Assembly: GCA_030789695.1 (NCBI GenBank)
Contig: JAULAV010008626.1
Span: 124,001 to 188,000, forward strand
DNA length: 64,000 nt
Reading direction: 5' to 3'
Origin: Scilla litardierei
Taxonomy: Eukaryota; Streptophyta; Magnoliopsida; Asparagales; Asparagaceae
Below, one piece after another: positions 45,086-54,939 of this stretch. Within the stretch, counting starts at the first letter, position 1. Every line of letters begins with the position of its first letter. The notes beneath the pieces were generated by a model. That model was not told where the DNA came from. It worked only from the letters and a program-made list of their open reading frames with translations, and ran no database searches. Both the position numbers and the translations under genes were made by a program.

Positions 45086-46710
45086 ACATTCATATCACTT
45101 CATACATTCAATTATACCACACTCATACAATAGCCGTACTTGCACCTACTACATTCATATCATAGACATATGAATACATATATACAAGCACAAACAACAA
45201 GTCACATAAGTAACATACAAACATAGATACATAAATACAAGTATACATTCATACATCTAGATATATGTATCACTCATATGTTGTTTTATATATCATCATA
45301 ACAAATGCATATACAAGAAGAGACACACATAACGAACACACACATGGATACATCTATACATACCAATATCTCTCTCTATGTATACATACAAACATCTTTA
45401 CATATGCTTATATATTAAAACTACACATACGTCTATAAAGAAATATCTATAGCATATACCTTACATATGCAACATATAGCACACATATAGCACCAATTAT
45501 ACCAACCCATGAATACATATCAACTGCACCTATGTACACAGCAGTGTATGCCGTAGAACGTCACACTTAAGTGACAATCTATCAACCTGGAACCAGGTTC
45601 TTGCTTAGCCTTCAATAGGTAGCGTTCTATACATTCATATCACTTCATACATTCAATTATACCACACTCATACAATAGCCGTACTTGCACCTACTACATT
45701 CATATCATAGACATATGTATACATATGTACAAGCACAAACAACAAGTCACATAAGTAACATACAAACATAGATACATAAATACAAGTATACATTCATACA
45801 GCTAGAAATATGTATCACTCATATGTTGTTTTATATATCATCATAACAAATGCATATACAACAAGAGACACATATAACGAACACACACATGGATACATCC
45901 ATACATACCAATATCTCTCTCTATGTATACATACAAACATCTTTACATATGCTTATATATTAAAACTACACATGCGTCCATAAAGAAATATCTATAGCAT
46001 ATACCTTACATATGCAACATATAGCACACATATAGCACCAATTATACCAACCCATGAATACATATCAACTGCACCTATGTACACAGCAGTGTATGCCGTA
46101 GAACGTCACACTTAAGTGACAATCTATCCACCTGTAACCAGGTTCTTGCTTAGCCTTCAATAGGTAGTGTTCTATACATTCATATCACTTCATACATTCA
46201 ATTATACCACACTCATACAATAGCCGTACATGCACCTACTACATTCATATCATAGACATATGTATACATATGTACAAGCACAAACAACAAGTCACATAAG
46301 TAACATACAAACATAGATACATAAATACAAGTATTCATTCATACAACTAGATATATGTATCACTCATATGTTGTTTTATATATCATCATAACAAATGCAT
46401 ATACAACAAGAGACACACATAACGAACACACACATGGATACATCCATACATACCAATATCTCTCTCTATGTATACATACAAACATCTATACATATGCTTA
46501 TATATTAAAACTACACATACGTCTATAAAGAAATATCTATAGTATATACCTTACATATGCAACATATAGCACACATATAGCACCAATTATACCAACCCAT
46601 GAATACATATCAATTGCACCTATGCACACAGCAGTGTATGCCGTAGAACGTCACACTTAAGTGACAATATATCCACATGGAACCAGGTTCTTGCTTAGCC
46701 TTCAATAGCT
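45086..46710. repeat. Three tandem 545-bp repeats
   Basis: Units at about 45086-45630, 45631-46175 and 46176-46710. The landmark catatcactt is at 45091, 45636 and 46181, an exact 545-bp spacing. Each ends near ccaggttcttgcttagcc. A single unit is in copy A (43791-44320). Non-coding. Tandem repeats near the 3' end are known from some plant gypsy lineages. Confidence 0.92.
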
Positions 46711-47334
46711 TTTCATCCCATTTCAAGAACTTAAGCAATCATTTTAGCGTGTAAACATTGGTCCTGATTGAAGCAACTTTGGATGAAAAGCCATTATATG
46801 TACTTTTCATGTAAAAAACCAAAGAATAAATGAGCCATGTCATACAATATCCTAGAAACATTAAAGCATCTATTTAAAATAGATTCCTAATTATATCGCA
46901 AGTGATTCAATACATTCATCGTCTGCCCAATAACAAGCATGTGCTACACAGAATGTGCAAGCATGTTCTACAACTGGGCATCAGCTAGAAAATAGTGATG
47001 TCCCAAAACTTTCACTGCATATGACAACTTAGTTATGCATGAAAGATCAATATATGGCATTCTAGAGCAATGGAACAGCACTTGTTAAAGCATGAAAAGT
47101 TATCAGCCTGGGAAAAATTGAGTGAAGGTTGGCAGAAGTATAAATCACACCGAAAATTTGGTTACGCGACACCTATATCTTTTGAGGAAAGGAACACACA
47201 CACACATTTTACCACAAATTTTGCTTAAAAACATTCAGATAGGCTTTGGGATCAACAACTTGATGAAACTGAGAATGCAAATGCAAGAACTTCCCAAAAT
47301 AACCAAGCAATTCACAAAGCAAAAAAACAAATAT

Positions 47335-47791
47335 CTGACCATAATCCTCCACAATCTCGAAAACCCCACAAGAATCTGCAATCTCGATCCCGTGATAAGG
47401 GTGCCATGTATTGTCCTCATGGTGTACTCAAATCTTCAATACATCAACCCAACAAATAAATCAAAAATTGAGTGAGGGTAGTGCAGAACTATAAATCATA
47501 CCCCAAATTTGGTTACGCGACACCTATATATTTTGAGGAAAGGAAAACACACATTTTACCACCAATTTTGCTTTAAAACATTCAGATAGACTTCATAATA
47601 CTTTTGGGATCAACAACTTGATGAAATTGAGAATGCAAATGCAAGAACTTCACAAAACAACCAAGCAATTCACAAATCAAAACAACAAATACCTGACCAC
47701 AATCCTCCACAAGCCCGAAAACCCCACAAAAATCTGCAAGCTCGATCCGTGATAAGAGCGCCTAGATTGTCCTCGTGGTGTACTCAAATCT
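47335..47791 (-). pseudogene. NAT transporter duplicated exons, copy 2
   Basis: Equivalent of 12807-13265. The exon at about 47335-47435 has lost its splice donor (CAG|AT instead of GT) and has an altered acceptor; that at 47693-47791 retains CAG|GTATTTG. Same frame damage as copy 1, so both descend from one captured fragment. Confidence 0.68.
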
Positions 47792-47838
47792 CTAATACAT
47801 CAACCCAACTAATAAATTGAAAATGATTCTAGAGATTA

Positions 47839-47843
47839 AAACC
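47839..47843. repeat. E2 target-site duplication, left (imperfect)
   Basis: aaacc here and aaaac at 57284-57288. Copy 1 at this position reads gattaaaaacagtat, so the original site was aaaac and one base has changed. Confidence 0.7.
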
Positions 47844-48871
47844 TGTCACGCTCCGCTTCCCAAAGATGGAGGCGAGACGTGAAAAGGTCCGCACAGACGT
47901 GGAGCTGTGTAGCTGCACGCCTGATAAGCGTCAATTTAAAATTCAATGCAGGTCCCTGTAAAATGTGAACGGAACAAAATAATAATATCAAGAAAGAGAG
48001 ACTGATATAAAAATAATCCAATCTCAGAAATTGTCCACAATAATATTAAACATCCAGAAAAGCCACCAGGCTAAAGGAAAAGTCTAAAGGCCCAAAACAT
48101 GGCCAACAAAACGACAACATAACAAAGTATTGGTGCTGCGCACCGACAACTACAACAGTCTAAATTAAAAGGGAAAGCTCAACGAAGACACTAGGACTGG
48201 TCCCCGGTGTCCACGTACTCCTCCTCAGCAAACGCGGGTCCTGACTCGGCGTCAGCAAACACCACGTCCTCTCCAACGAACTCTGGCTCAGGATCTAACA
48301 TGTGTCACCCAAAAGAGAGAGGGGCACATGTCAGCAAGTCTAAAAGACTTGCGCAAGGAAACTGAAAGTAAACTAACAACCTAACGGTTATAATAAAATG
48401 CAATAACATGGCAATTAAGTATGATGCAACAGTTAAAGGAAGAGACAAGCACACACGATGTAGCAAAGAGTTACCAAGTCACTAATTCACGATTTTCACT
48501 TATCACGAATCACTTATCACGATTTTCACTTTGTGCTCAGAGTTTCCGTCTTTTGGATAGAGTGGCTGATCGGGCCAACTCCTAAGCTCAAGCGACCGTT
48601 TAACCCTACCCCTCCACGTGTATCGAGCGTTGGGATTAGTAACACACTAGCTCGCTTCTGGATCACGAGCCAGGAAGTGTATTTGGCATAGGGGTGCACC
48701 TAGCCTTGATCACTGTGTAGGAGTCAAAATCCTACTCGCCGCAGCTTACATTTTTAAGTAGCGTGTGCTACACAATCACGATGAACAATCAATGTATGCA
48801 ATGACATGAACATGTATTCGCGTACCGTTAATTGAAATTAAACATGACATACAAGCATGATGAAGGTGACG

Positions 48872-48898
48872 GATCTAGCTTCGTTGTCAAGCTAGATC
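48872..48898 (-). other. E2 LTR hairpin
   Basis: On the minus strand it is identical, stem and loop, to the second hairpin of E1. The same element is at 55968-55994 in the 5' LTR. Confidence 0.8.
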
Positions 48899-49370
48899 AA
48901 AGGGCGTCTAGGCAGCTATCCTTTCATTGCCTAGTCTCTTTTACGCTAAAACAAGGAAATGGCCCAAGGTTTGGCCTAAAACCATAAGTGGCAAGTTTCA
49001 CTTACCTAGCACCGAGGATGACGATCGCGAAGGTTCGTCCCACAATCGCTAATCTACGGGGAATGTCGCTGTTATGGAGAAACAACCATCAAAACAATAA
49101 CCATTTTTATTAGGGTTTAACAAAATCACATATGGGTTATGAGTATATTATAGGATCGAGTTATTACCGAATCGTTAGCGGAAGAACGATGCCGAGCAAG
49201 CACGGCGACGGAGGAGGAGGCTCAGAGGAGAGCTAGGGGAGGTGGCCGGCGCAAGGAGGGGGTGAGGGGGCTCTGGGGATGAAGGAGGAGAGCTAGGGAA
49301 TGTTGGATGAGTATTGGGGAAGAAGGAGGCTCAGAAGGAAATGAAAGAAGAAAGAAAACGATCGGGGGGG

Positions 49371-49380
49371 TTTAAATAGG
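49371..49380 (-). promoter_or_regulatory. E2 LTR TATA-like box
   Basis: CCTATTTAAA on the minus strand, downstream of the inverted-repeat units. The 5' LTR has the same at about 56548-56557. Confidence 0.45.
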
Positions 49381-49399
49381 ATTCGTGCGGCGGATGGGC

Positions 49400-49855
49400 A
49401 AACCCTAGGTTTTCGACAGCGGTTAGTCGGTCAAAGAAGGTTGGCTGACCGACTAGTTTAAGAACTAGTCGGTCGGTCGTTCTACTGTGACCGACTAAGA
49501 GCAAGCAGCGAAAAAGGAATAAAATCTGGGAAATTGAATTAGTCGGTCTGTGAAGGCCCGTCGACCGACTAGTTTGCAACCTAGTCGGTCGGTGAGTGTT
49601 CATTGACCGACTAACGATAAACAGTAACTTAGGTAAAAATTAATCAAAGGAACTAGTCGGTCTGAGAGCAAGTTCTGACCGACTAGTTGCGCATATAGTC
49701 GGTCGGTGGTTGTTCTTAGACCGACTAAGAGTAAACAGTAACTCCTGAATTATTGATTCAATGAACTAGTCGGTTTGAGAGGAGTTGTCGACCGACTAGA
49801 TCTCAATCTAGTCGGTTGGTTCCCCTTCTTGAACCAACTAAAGTGCACGAAAAGT
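49400..49855. repeat. Four tandem units with TAGTCGGTC/GACCGACTA inverted repeats
   Basis: Units of about 113 bp, each with two convergent pairs of TAGTCGGTC and GACCGACTA that could form hairpins; spacer sequences differ between units. The same block in the 5' LTR is about 56590-57015, where one unit has lost a box. Confidence 0.88.
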
Positions 49856-50110
49856 GCCGAATTGAAGCGCGAAGCTTCGGGAAGATTTCTATGGCTTCTA
49901 AGATCACTCTAACTCTAAAATATGAGCGATTTGAAGTTCGTCATGAGTGACTTACTCCAAGATCAACGATTTAAGGAAGAGGCTAGAAAATCACGACGAA
50001 ACGATCGAAAACGAAAGCTACGGAGATGGAAGATCACACATAAGGAGAAAATCCACCAAAACATATATATAATATAGATAATCCAATTATATGAAAAACT
50101 AATCGTTACA

Positions 50111-50126
50111 TCCTCCCCAACTTAAG
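50111..50126 (-). other. E2 polypurine tract
   Basis: The complement reads CTTAAGTTGGGGAGGA directly before the 3' LTR. Confidence 0.85.
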
Positions 50127-50156
50127 AAAAATTCCGTCCTCGGAATTTCCCAACAC

Positions 50157-51059
50157 TCACGTGTCCGGGAACAAAAGTGGGTAACGCTCTCTCATTTCAT
50201 CCTCTCTCTCCCAAGTAGACTCTCCTGGCGAGCCGTGTCGCCACATCACCCTCACAAGATTGACAACCTTGTTTCGGAGTGACTTCTGACGCCTGTCCAA
50301 AATCAGCACTGGCTGCTGGTCATACGTCATATCAGGGCGAACGGTAATCTTCGAGAAATCCACAGCATGAGATGGATCACTGATGTATCGACGAAGCTGC
50401 GACACATGGAAAACATTGTGAACTCCTTCCAAAGATGGCGGCAAGGCTAAGTGGTAGGCTACCTCGCCAACTCTCTCCAGAACGTCAAACGGTCCAATGT
50501 ATCGCGGGCTCAACTTCCCTTGCTTCCCAAAGCGAATCACTCCACGATTCGGGGAAATCTTCAGAAACACATGGTCGCCAGGCTGAAACTCCAAAGGACG
50601 GCGTTTAGCATCCGCCCAATGCTTAAAACGGTCCTGAGCAATCCTCAACCTCTCCCGAATGTTCCTGACAACATCCACGGCCTCCACAATCATCTCAGGT
50701 CCCAATAGCTCCCGATCACCAACGTCATCCCAACTCAATGGCGATCGACATTTCCTCCCATACAGCGCAGCGAAAGGCGCCATGCCAATACTCGCCTGGA
50801 AGCTGTTGTTGTAGGAAAACTCTACCAGATGTAGATGGTCCTCCCACGAACCCTTGAAATCCAACATGCACGCCCTCAGCATGTCCTCCAAGATCTGAAT
50901 CGTCCACTCGGACTGGCCATCTGTCTGCGGATGGTACGCCATGCTGAAACTCAGACGCGTACCCAAAATCTTCTGCAAACTCTGCCAGAACTGAGACGTG
51001 AACCTCGTGTCTCTGTCCGACACGATACTCACAGGGACTCCGTGAAGGCGTACAATCTC
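50157..51059 (-). pseudogene. pol: E2 integrase C-terminal half and chromodomain
   Basis: Exon after the 51060-51130 intron. [20 protein letters not shown] contains the second catalytic Asp; [20 protein letters not shown] contains the catalytic Glu. [19 protein letters not shown] is the GPF/Y-type module and [10 protein letters not shown] follows. The end ([19 protein letters not shown], then [17 protein letters not shown], ends LLFPDT) is a chromodomain of the type found in Tekay elements, which can direct integration to particular chromatin. This segment is open to its natural stop at 50157. Integrase would insert the DNA copy, but the upstream stops prevent full-length product here. Confidence 0.9.
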
Positions 51060-51130
51060 CTGCACGATTCACGTTGCATCACTATCTAAACTAGGAAAAG
51101 GAAATAGGAACGTAGAGTAAAAGAATTTAC
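51060..51130 (-). other. Predicted 71-nt intron in E2 integrase
   Basis: Donor TTGGAG|GTAAATTC, acceptor AATCGTGCAG|GAGATT on the minus strand. Removal joins ...RRYLE to EIVRLHGVP in phase 0, exactly as in uninterrupted Tekay integrases; the insert itself contains stops. No repeat or transposon feature is visible in it. Confidence 0.6.
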
Positions 51131-52299
51131 CTCCAAGTATCTCCTTGCTAGCGCCTCAGTGGACTGCCCTACTCGGAATGGAATAAAGTGCTCAGATTTG
51201 GTCAATCGATCTACGATCACCTAAATCGCGTCATTCTTCTTCGGACTCCGAGGTAGTCCAGTCACGAAATCCATAGTGATGTGTTGCCACTTCCACTCCG
51301 GAATCGGAAGCGGTTGTAGCAACCCTGCCGTACGCTGATGCTCCGCCTTTACCTGCTGGTAAACCAGACACTTGGCTACACTCCAAGCCACGCTCCTCTT
51401 CATACCATGCCACCAATAGTTCAGACGAAGATCCTTGTACATCTTGGTACCCCCAGGATGCACCGAATACGGCGAACTGTGTGCCTCCACCAACAACTCC
51501 TCTCTGATATCCCCAGCTGGCACACACAACCTAGCTCCATATCTCAGCGAGCCATCCTCATGAATCAAAAGGTCAGTCCGCAGACCGGCTTCTACCTGCG
51601 CCCGAATCTTCACCAGCTTCGGATCTCCAGCCTGGCCAGCCTTGATCCTATCCACAATCGACGACTGTATCTGCATACTCATCAACGAAGATGCCTCTCC
51701 AGGAAGAACGATCTCCACACCAGACTCGCAAAAATCCTGCCGCAATCTCCACTGTGAAGTCAACATCATCACCGCTGGAAGCCTACTCAGCGCATCCGGA
51801 ACCACATTCACCTTGCCAGGGTGAAACTGCAAATCAATCTCATAATCCGCCATGAGCTCCAACCATCGACGATGTCGCATGTTGAGCTCCTTTTGAGTAA
51901 AAATATACTTCAAGCTTTTGTGATCGGTGAAGATCTTCACTTTCTCACTCAGCAAGAAGTGCCTCCAAATCTTGAGCGCAAACACGACAGCGGCCAACTC
52001 CAAGTCATGCGTCGGGTAATTCTTCTCATGAGTATTGAGCTGACGCGAAGCATACGCCACAACATGCCCGTGCTGATGCAACACACAACCGAGACCCTTG
52101 CCAGAGGCATCGCAAAAGATCTCAAATCCTCCACTGCGATCAGGCACAACAAGAATAGGGGCAGTCGTCAATCTCTCCGTCAGGGCACCGAAGGCATTCT
52201 CACAATCACCTGACCAAACAAAAGGTACATCCTTCCGTGTCAATCTGGTCATCGGCTCAACAATACGGGAAAAGTCCTTAATGAAACGCCGATAGTACC
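51131..52299 (-). pseudogene. pol: E2 RNase H and integrase N-terminal half
   Basis: RNase H: FEIFCDASGKGLGCVLHQ, HDLELAAVVFALKIWRHFL and IFTDHKSLKYIF, with the catalytic acidic residues present. Integrase zinc-binding part: HSSPYSVHPGGTKMY, then AKCLVYQQVKAEH; the second Cys of the HHCC motif appears replaced by Tyr. The core begins ITMDFVTGLPRSPKKNDAI with the first catalytic Asp, then TAG at 51221-51223 (Trp in relatives) interrupts it; coding-like sequence continues (VIVDRLTKSEHFIPF) to the donor at 51130. The entry frame is shifted relative to RT by loss of one base near 52295-52300. Confidence 0.88.
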
Positions 52300-53549
52300 A
52301 GCAAGCCCAAGGAAACTCCGGATCTCAGATGCTGACTGCAGAACAGGCCACTCTCTGATGGCCTTGATCTTCTCGGGATCCACTGAAATACCATCTCCAG
52401 ATACCACATGCCCGAGAAAAGCAACTCTGTCCAGCCAAAACTCGCACTTCGAAAACTTGGCATACAAACGATGCTTCCTCAAAATCTCCAACACAGTCCT
52501 CAAGTGCGAGGCATGCTCTTCCTCCGACTTAGAATAGATCAGAATGTCGTCAATAAAGATAACGACAAACTTGTCTAAAAAGTCGTAGAAGATTAGATTC
52601 ATCAGATTCATGAAAACTGCAGGTGCATTGGTTACACCGAAGGGCATAACCACAAACTCGTAATGTCCATACTTCGTCCTGAATGCTGTCTTCGGAACAT
52701 CTTCCTTCTTCACCTTCAGTTGATGATAACCACTCCTCAGATCCAACTTCGAAAACACCCTCGAACCTCCAAGCTGATCAAAAATATCATCGATGCGAGG
52801 CAACATGTATTTATTCTTGATGGTCATCGCATTCAGCTCCTGATAGTCCACGCACATGCGACACGAACCATCCTTCTTCTTCACCAGCAGCACCGGCGCT
52901 CCCCACGGAGACACACTAGGATTGATATAACCCTTCTGCAAAAGCTCATCCAGCTGCTTCTGTAATTCCTCCAACTTTGCTGGAGCCATACGATAAGGCG
53001 CTTTCGAAATCGGCTGCGCTCCCGGAATAAGATCAATCGAAAATTCGAGAGCTCGATCGGGTGGCAATCCAGACATCTCCTTGGGGAAGACGTCATCGAA
53101 GTCCCGCACTATAGCAGGCCTCTCCAGCTCCATCTGCATAGCCACAATCTCTACTGCCCTGGCCCGAAATCTGACAGGGTCAAGCGAACTGCTACCTCGG
53201 CTGAACTCAAATACTGGATGTCCGGGAATCTCAAACACCACCTTCTTCCGACGACAGTCGATTGTAGCATAGAAGCTCGCAAGCCAATCCATCCCAAGGA
53301 CCGCATCATAGTTGATGATGTCGTGGACAATGAAATCAGCGTAAAGCTCATGTCCACAAACCACCAACGGGCAAGAACTGCAACCACGATGCACCGAGAT
53401 CATGCCATTCCCTGTAACGATATTCCAACTCTTGGAAAGAGGGGACGTCGACAAGGAATGCTTCTCCACGAAGCTCCGGGAAATAATGCACATCGATGCA
53501 CCAGAGTCAAAGAGGACTCGTGCAGGAAATGTGTAAACCAAAACCACAC
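52300..53549 (-). pseudogene. pol: E2 protease and reverse transcriptase
   Basis: Starts at the acceptor of intron 53550-53664. Protease: [13 protein letters not shown] holds the catalytic DSG. Then the linker and reverse transcriptase: [75 protein letters not shown], the catalytic [10 protein letters not shown] and FLGHVVSG. The frame is lost near 52295-52300 just after RSFLGLAG, by comparison with relatives a 1-base deletion, so translation ends out of frame at 52249. Otherwise the catalytic sites are intact, which suggests recent inactivation. Confidence 0.92.
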
Positions 53550-53664
53550 CTTAACAACAATTTAACAATCAAATCCTATTCTAGAAACCAATCATATACA
53601 AGCAACCAAACATAATCTAACAATCAAAACTAGCTAGGAAAGTAACAGCTAGATTGAGGATTAC
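53550..53664 (-). other. Predicted 115-nt intron between Gag and protease
   Basis: Donor ATCACAG|GTAATCC and acceptor TTGTTGTTAAG|GTGTGG on the minus strand, AT-rich with stops in all frames. Removal gives EVIT-G-VVLVYT directly before the protease DSGAS, the arrangement seen in intron-less relatives. Phase 1. Confidence 0.62.
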
Positions 53665-54037
53665 CTGTGATAACCTCATCCACAGCCTCGCTCTCCACAG
53701 CGGTCATCAGAAAAGCCTGCCTCCTCGGTTGAAAAGCCTGCTGAAAGGCCTGCCTTTATTGAACAAGAGCTGCTCCACGTCTAGCAGGAACAGACGCTCT
53801 CTGCTGCAACGGCTGTGCTGCAACAGGTGCTCTCCAAGGCTGCTTGATACTCGGACAATCCTTCAGAGAATGTGAAGCATCACCACAACCCAAACACTGA
53901 CCCAAAAGCCTCCGGCACTGGTCCTTCACATGACCCGGCTTGCCACAATGATTGCAAGTCTTCAGGACAGGCCCACCTGGCCTCTTGAACTGAGCTGGCT
54001 GGTTGGGCCTGAATCCTGGTCTCGTCACTGCCCTGGC
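53665..54037 (-). pseudogene. gag: E2 Gag C-terminal part, two zinc knuckles
   Basis: Same frame series as gag but after TAG 54038-54040. TCNHCGKPGHVKDQC and QCLGCGDASHSLKDC are two CX2CX4HX4C knuckles that bind RNA. Downstream a TAA at 53756-53758 interrupts a Gln/Arg-rich region, which then runs RRQAFLMTAVESEAVDEVIT to the intron donor. Both stops look like Gln-to-stop changes, typical of C-to-T mutation of methylated transposon DNA. Confidence 0.85.
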
Positions 54038-54793
54038 CTACTCCATAGGCCTCTTCCCAGCCCCAGAAGCAAGTCCTCTCCTCTGGCTCAGGTTCAGCTC
54101 CTGCCTCATCGCAGCCACCAGAACCTTTTGGTAAGACTCCAGATCAGAAGAAGACACGAAACTCTGAAGCTCCAAAGCAAGTCCCTGTAGGAACCTCTGA
54201 GCCCTCTCATCAGCATCCTGCACCATCTTCGGTGCGAACCGACTCAGCCTGGTGAACTCCTGATGGTACTGGTCCACCGTCAAGCTCCCTTGTTTCAGAT
54301 CAATAAAGCGCTGCAGCATCTCCTTCCTAGCAGCCTTCGTAAAGAACTCCTCATCGAACCTGGACTTGAAGGTAGCCCAAGCTATCGGCTCCACCAGCAT
54401 CTTCTCTTCCGCATCCCACCAGTTTCGAGCATTATCCTTGAGCTGCCTCTTCGCCAAATCAACCCATCCAGCTGGGCTGATCTTGGCCATCTTCAAGTTA
54501 TCATCAATGTTCTGAATCCACTCATCGGCAGCTAGAGGACCCTCAGACCCATCAAAATAAGCGGGACCCAGCTCCCGAAATTGCTTCGCTCCCGGCTCGG
54601 AGCGGGGGGCATCCTGGATTGCCCAAGCAGCTCGAGCAACTGGAGCATTCTGGACTTGCAGGAGCACGCCCTGCTGCACCTGCATCATCTGAAGCATCAT
54701 CCGCATCATCTCCCTATTGGTGGGCTCCCACTCAGGCTCCTCGTCATGAGGGGGCGCGCTACCACCACCACGGGTAAATCGCCTTCCTGCCAT
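54038..54793 (-). CDS. gag: E2 Gag (capsid part)
   Basis: 251 residues from ATG 54793 (MAGRRFTRGGGSAPP). The N-terminus is Arg/Gly and Met-rich; then the Gag domain: FRELGPAYFDGSEGPLAADE, AKRQLKDNARNWWDAEE, WATFKSRFDEEFF, QGSLTVDQYHQEFTRLSRFA and QRFLQGLALELQ. Gag forms the cytoplasmic particle. The frame stops at TAG 54038, before the zinc knuckles, so the product would lack the RNA-binding part. The start follows a 146-bp leader from the LTR, shared with E1. Confidence 0.9.
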   Translation of the reverse strand: MAGRRFTRGGGSAPPHDEEPEWEPTNREMMRMMLQMMQVQQGVLLQVQNAPVARAAWAIQDAPRSEPGAKQFRELGPAYFDGSEGPLAADEWIQNIDDNLKMAKISPAGWVDLAKRQLKDNARNWWDAEEKMLVEPIAWATFKSRFDEEFFTKAARKEMLQRFIDLKQGSLTVDQYHQEFTRLSRFAPKMVQDADERAQRFLQGLALELQSFVSSSDLESYQKVLVAAMRQELNLSQRRGLASGAGKRPME

Positions 54794-54912
54794 CTAATGA
54801 CGCAGAAACCGAAACAATTAGACTCATAGCTTAGGACTCGGATGTCGAATTTTAGTTGTTGGACAATCTAATATTATTATCGTTGATCCGATAATTCACA
54901 GTTACAGAAAGC

Positions 54913-54939
54913 GGACCTGCATGGGCCACCAACAAAACC
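54913..54939 (-). other. E2 primer-binding-site region
   Basis: Same 27 bases as E1 18889-18915 in the opposite orientation; see E1. Confidence 0.5.

Larger units (their letters stand above)
46731..47843. other. Chimeric segment copy 2, left part
   Basis: Matches 12192-13308 at about 97-98% by eye. Begins with the same ttaagcaatcattttagcg; 46711-46730 to its left is unrelated filler. Interrupted by E2 at 47843 and resumes at 57284. Confidence 0.88.
47844..50110 (-). repeat. E2 3' LTR
   Basis: Contains a 27-nt hairpin (48872-48898), a TATA-like CCTATTTAAA (complement 49371-49380) and four tandem units of TAGTCGGTC inverted repeats (49400-49855). It lacks the G-rich stretch found in the 5' LTR near 56300-56410. 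Confidence 0.92.

Noticed and set aside
49400..49855. CRISPR-like array of regularly spaced TAGTCGGTC boxes
   Set aside because: Boxes are paired inverted repeats inside an LTR of a plant retrotransposon, the repeats are degenerate and the spacers are partly homologous between units.
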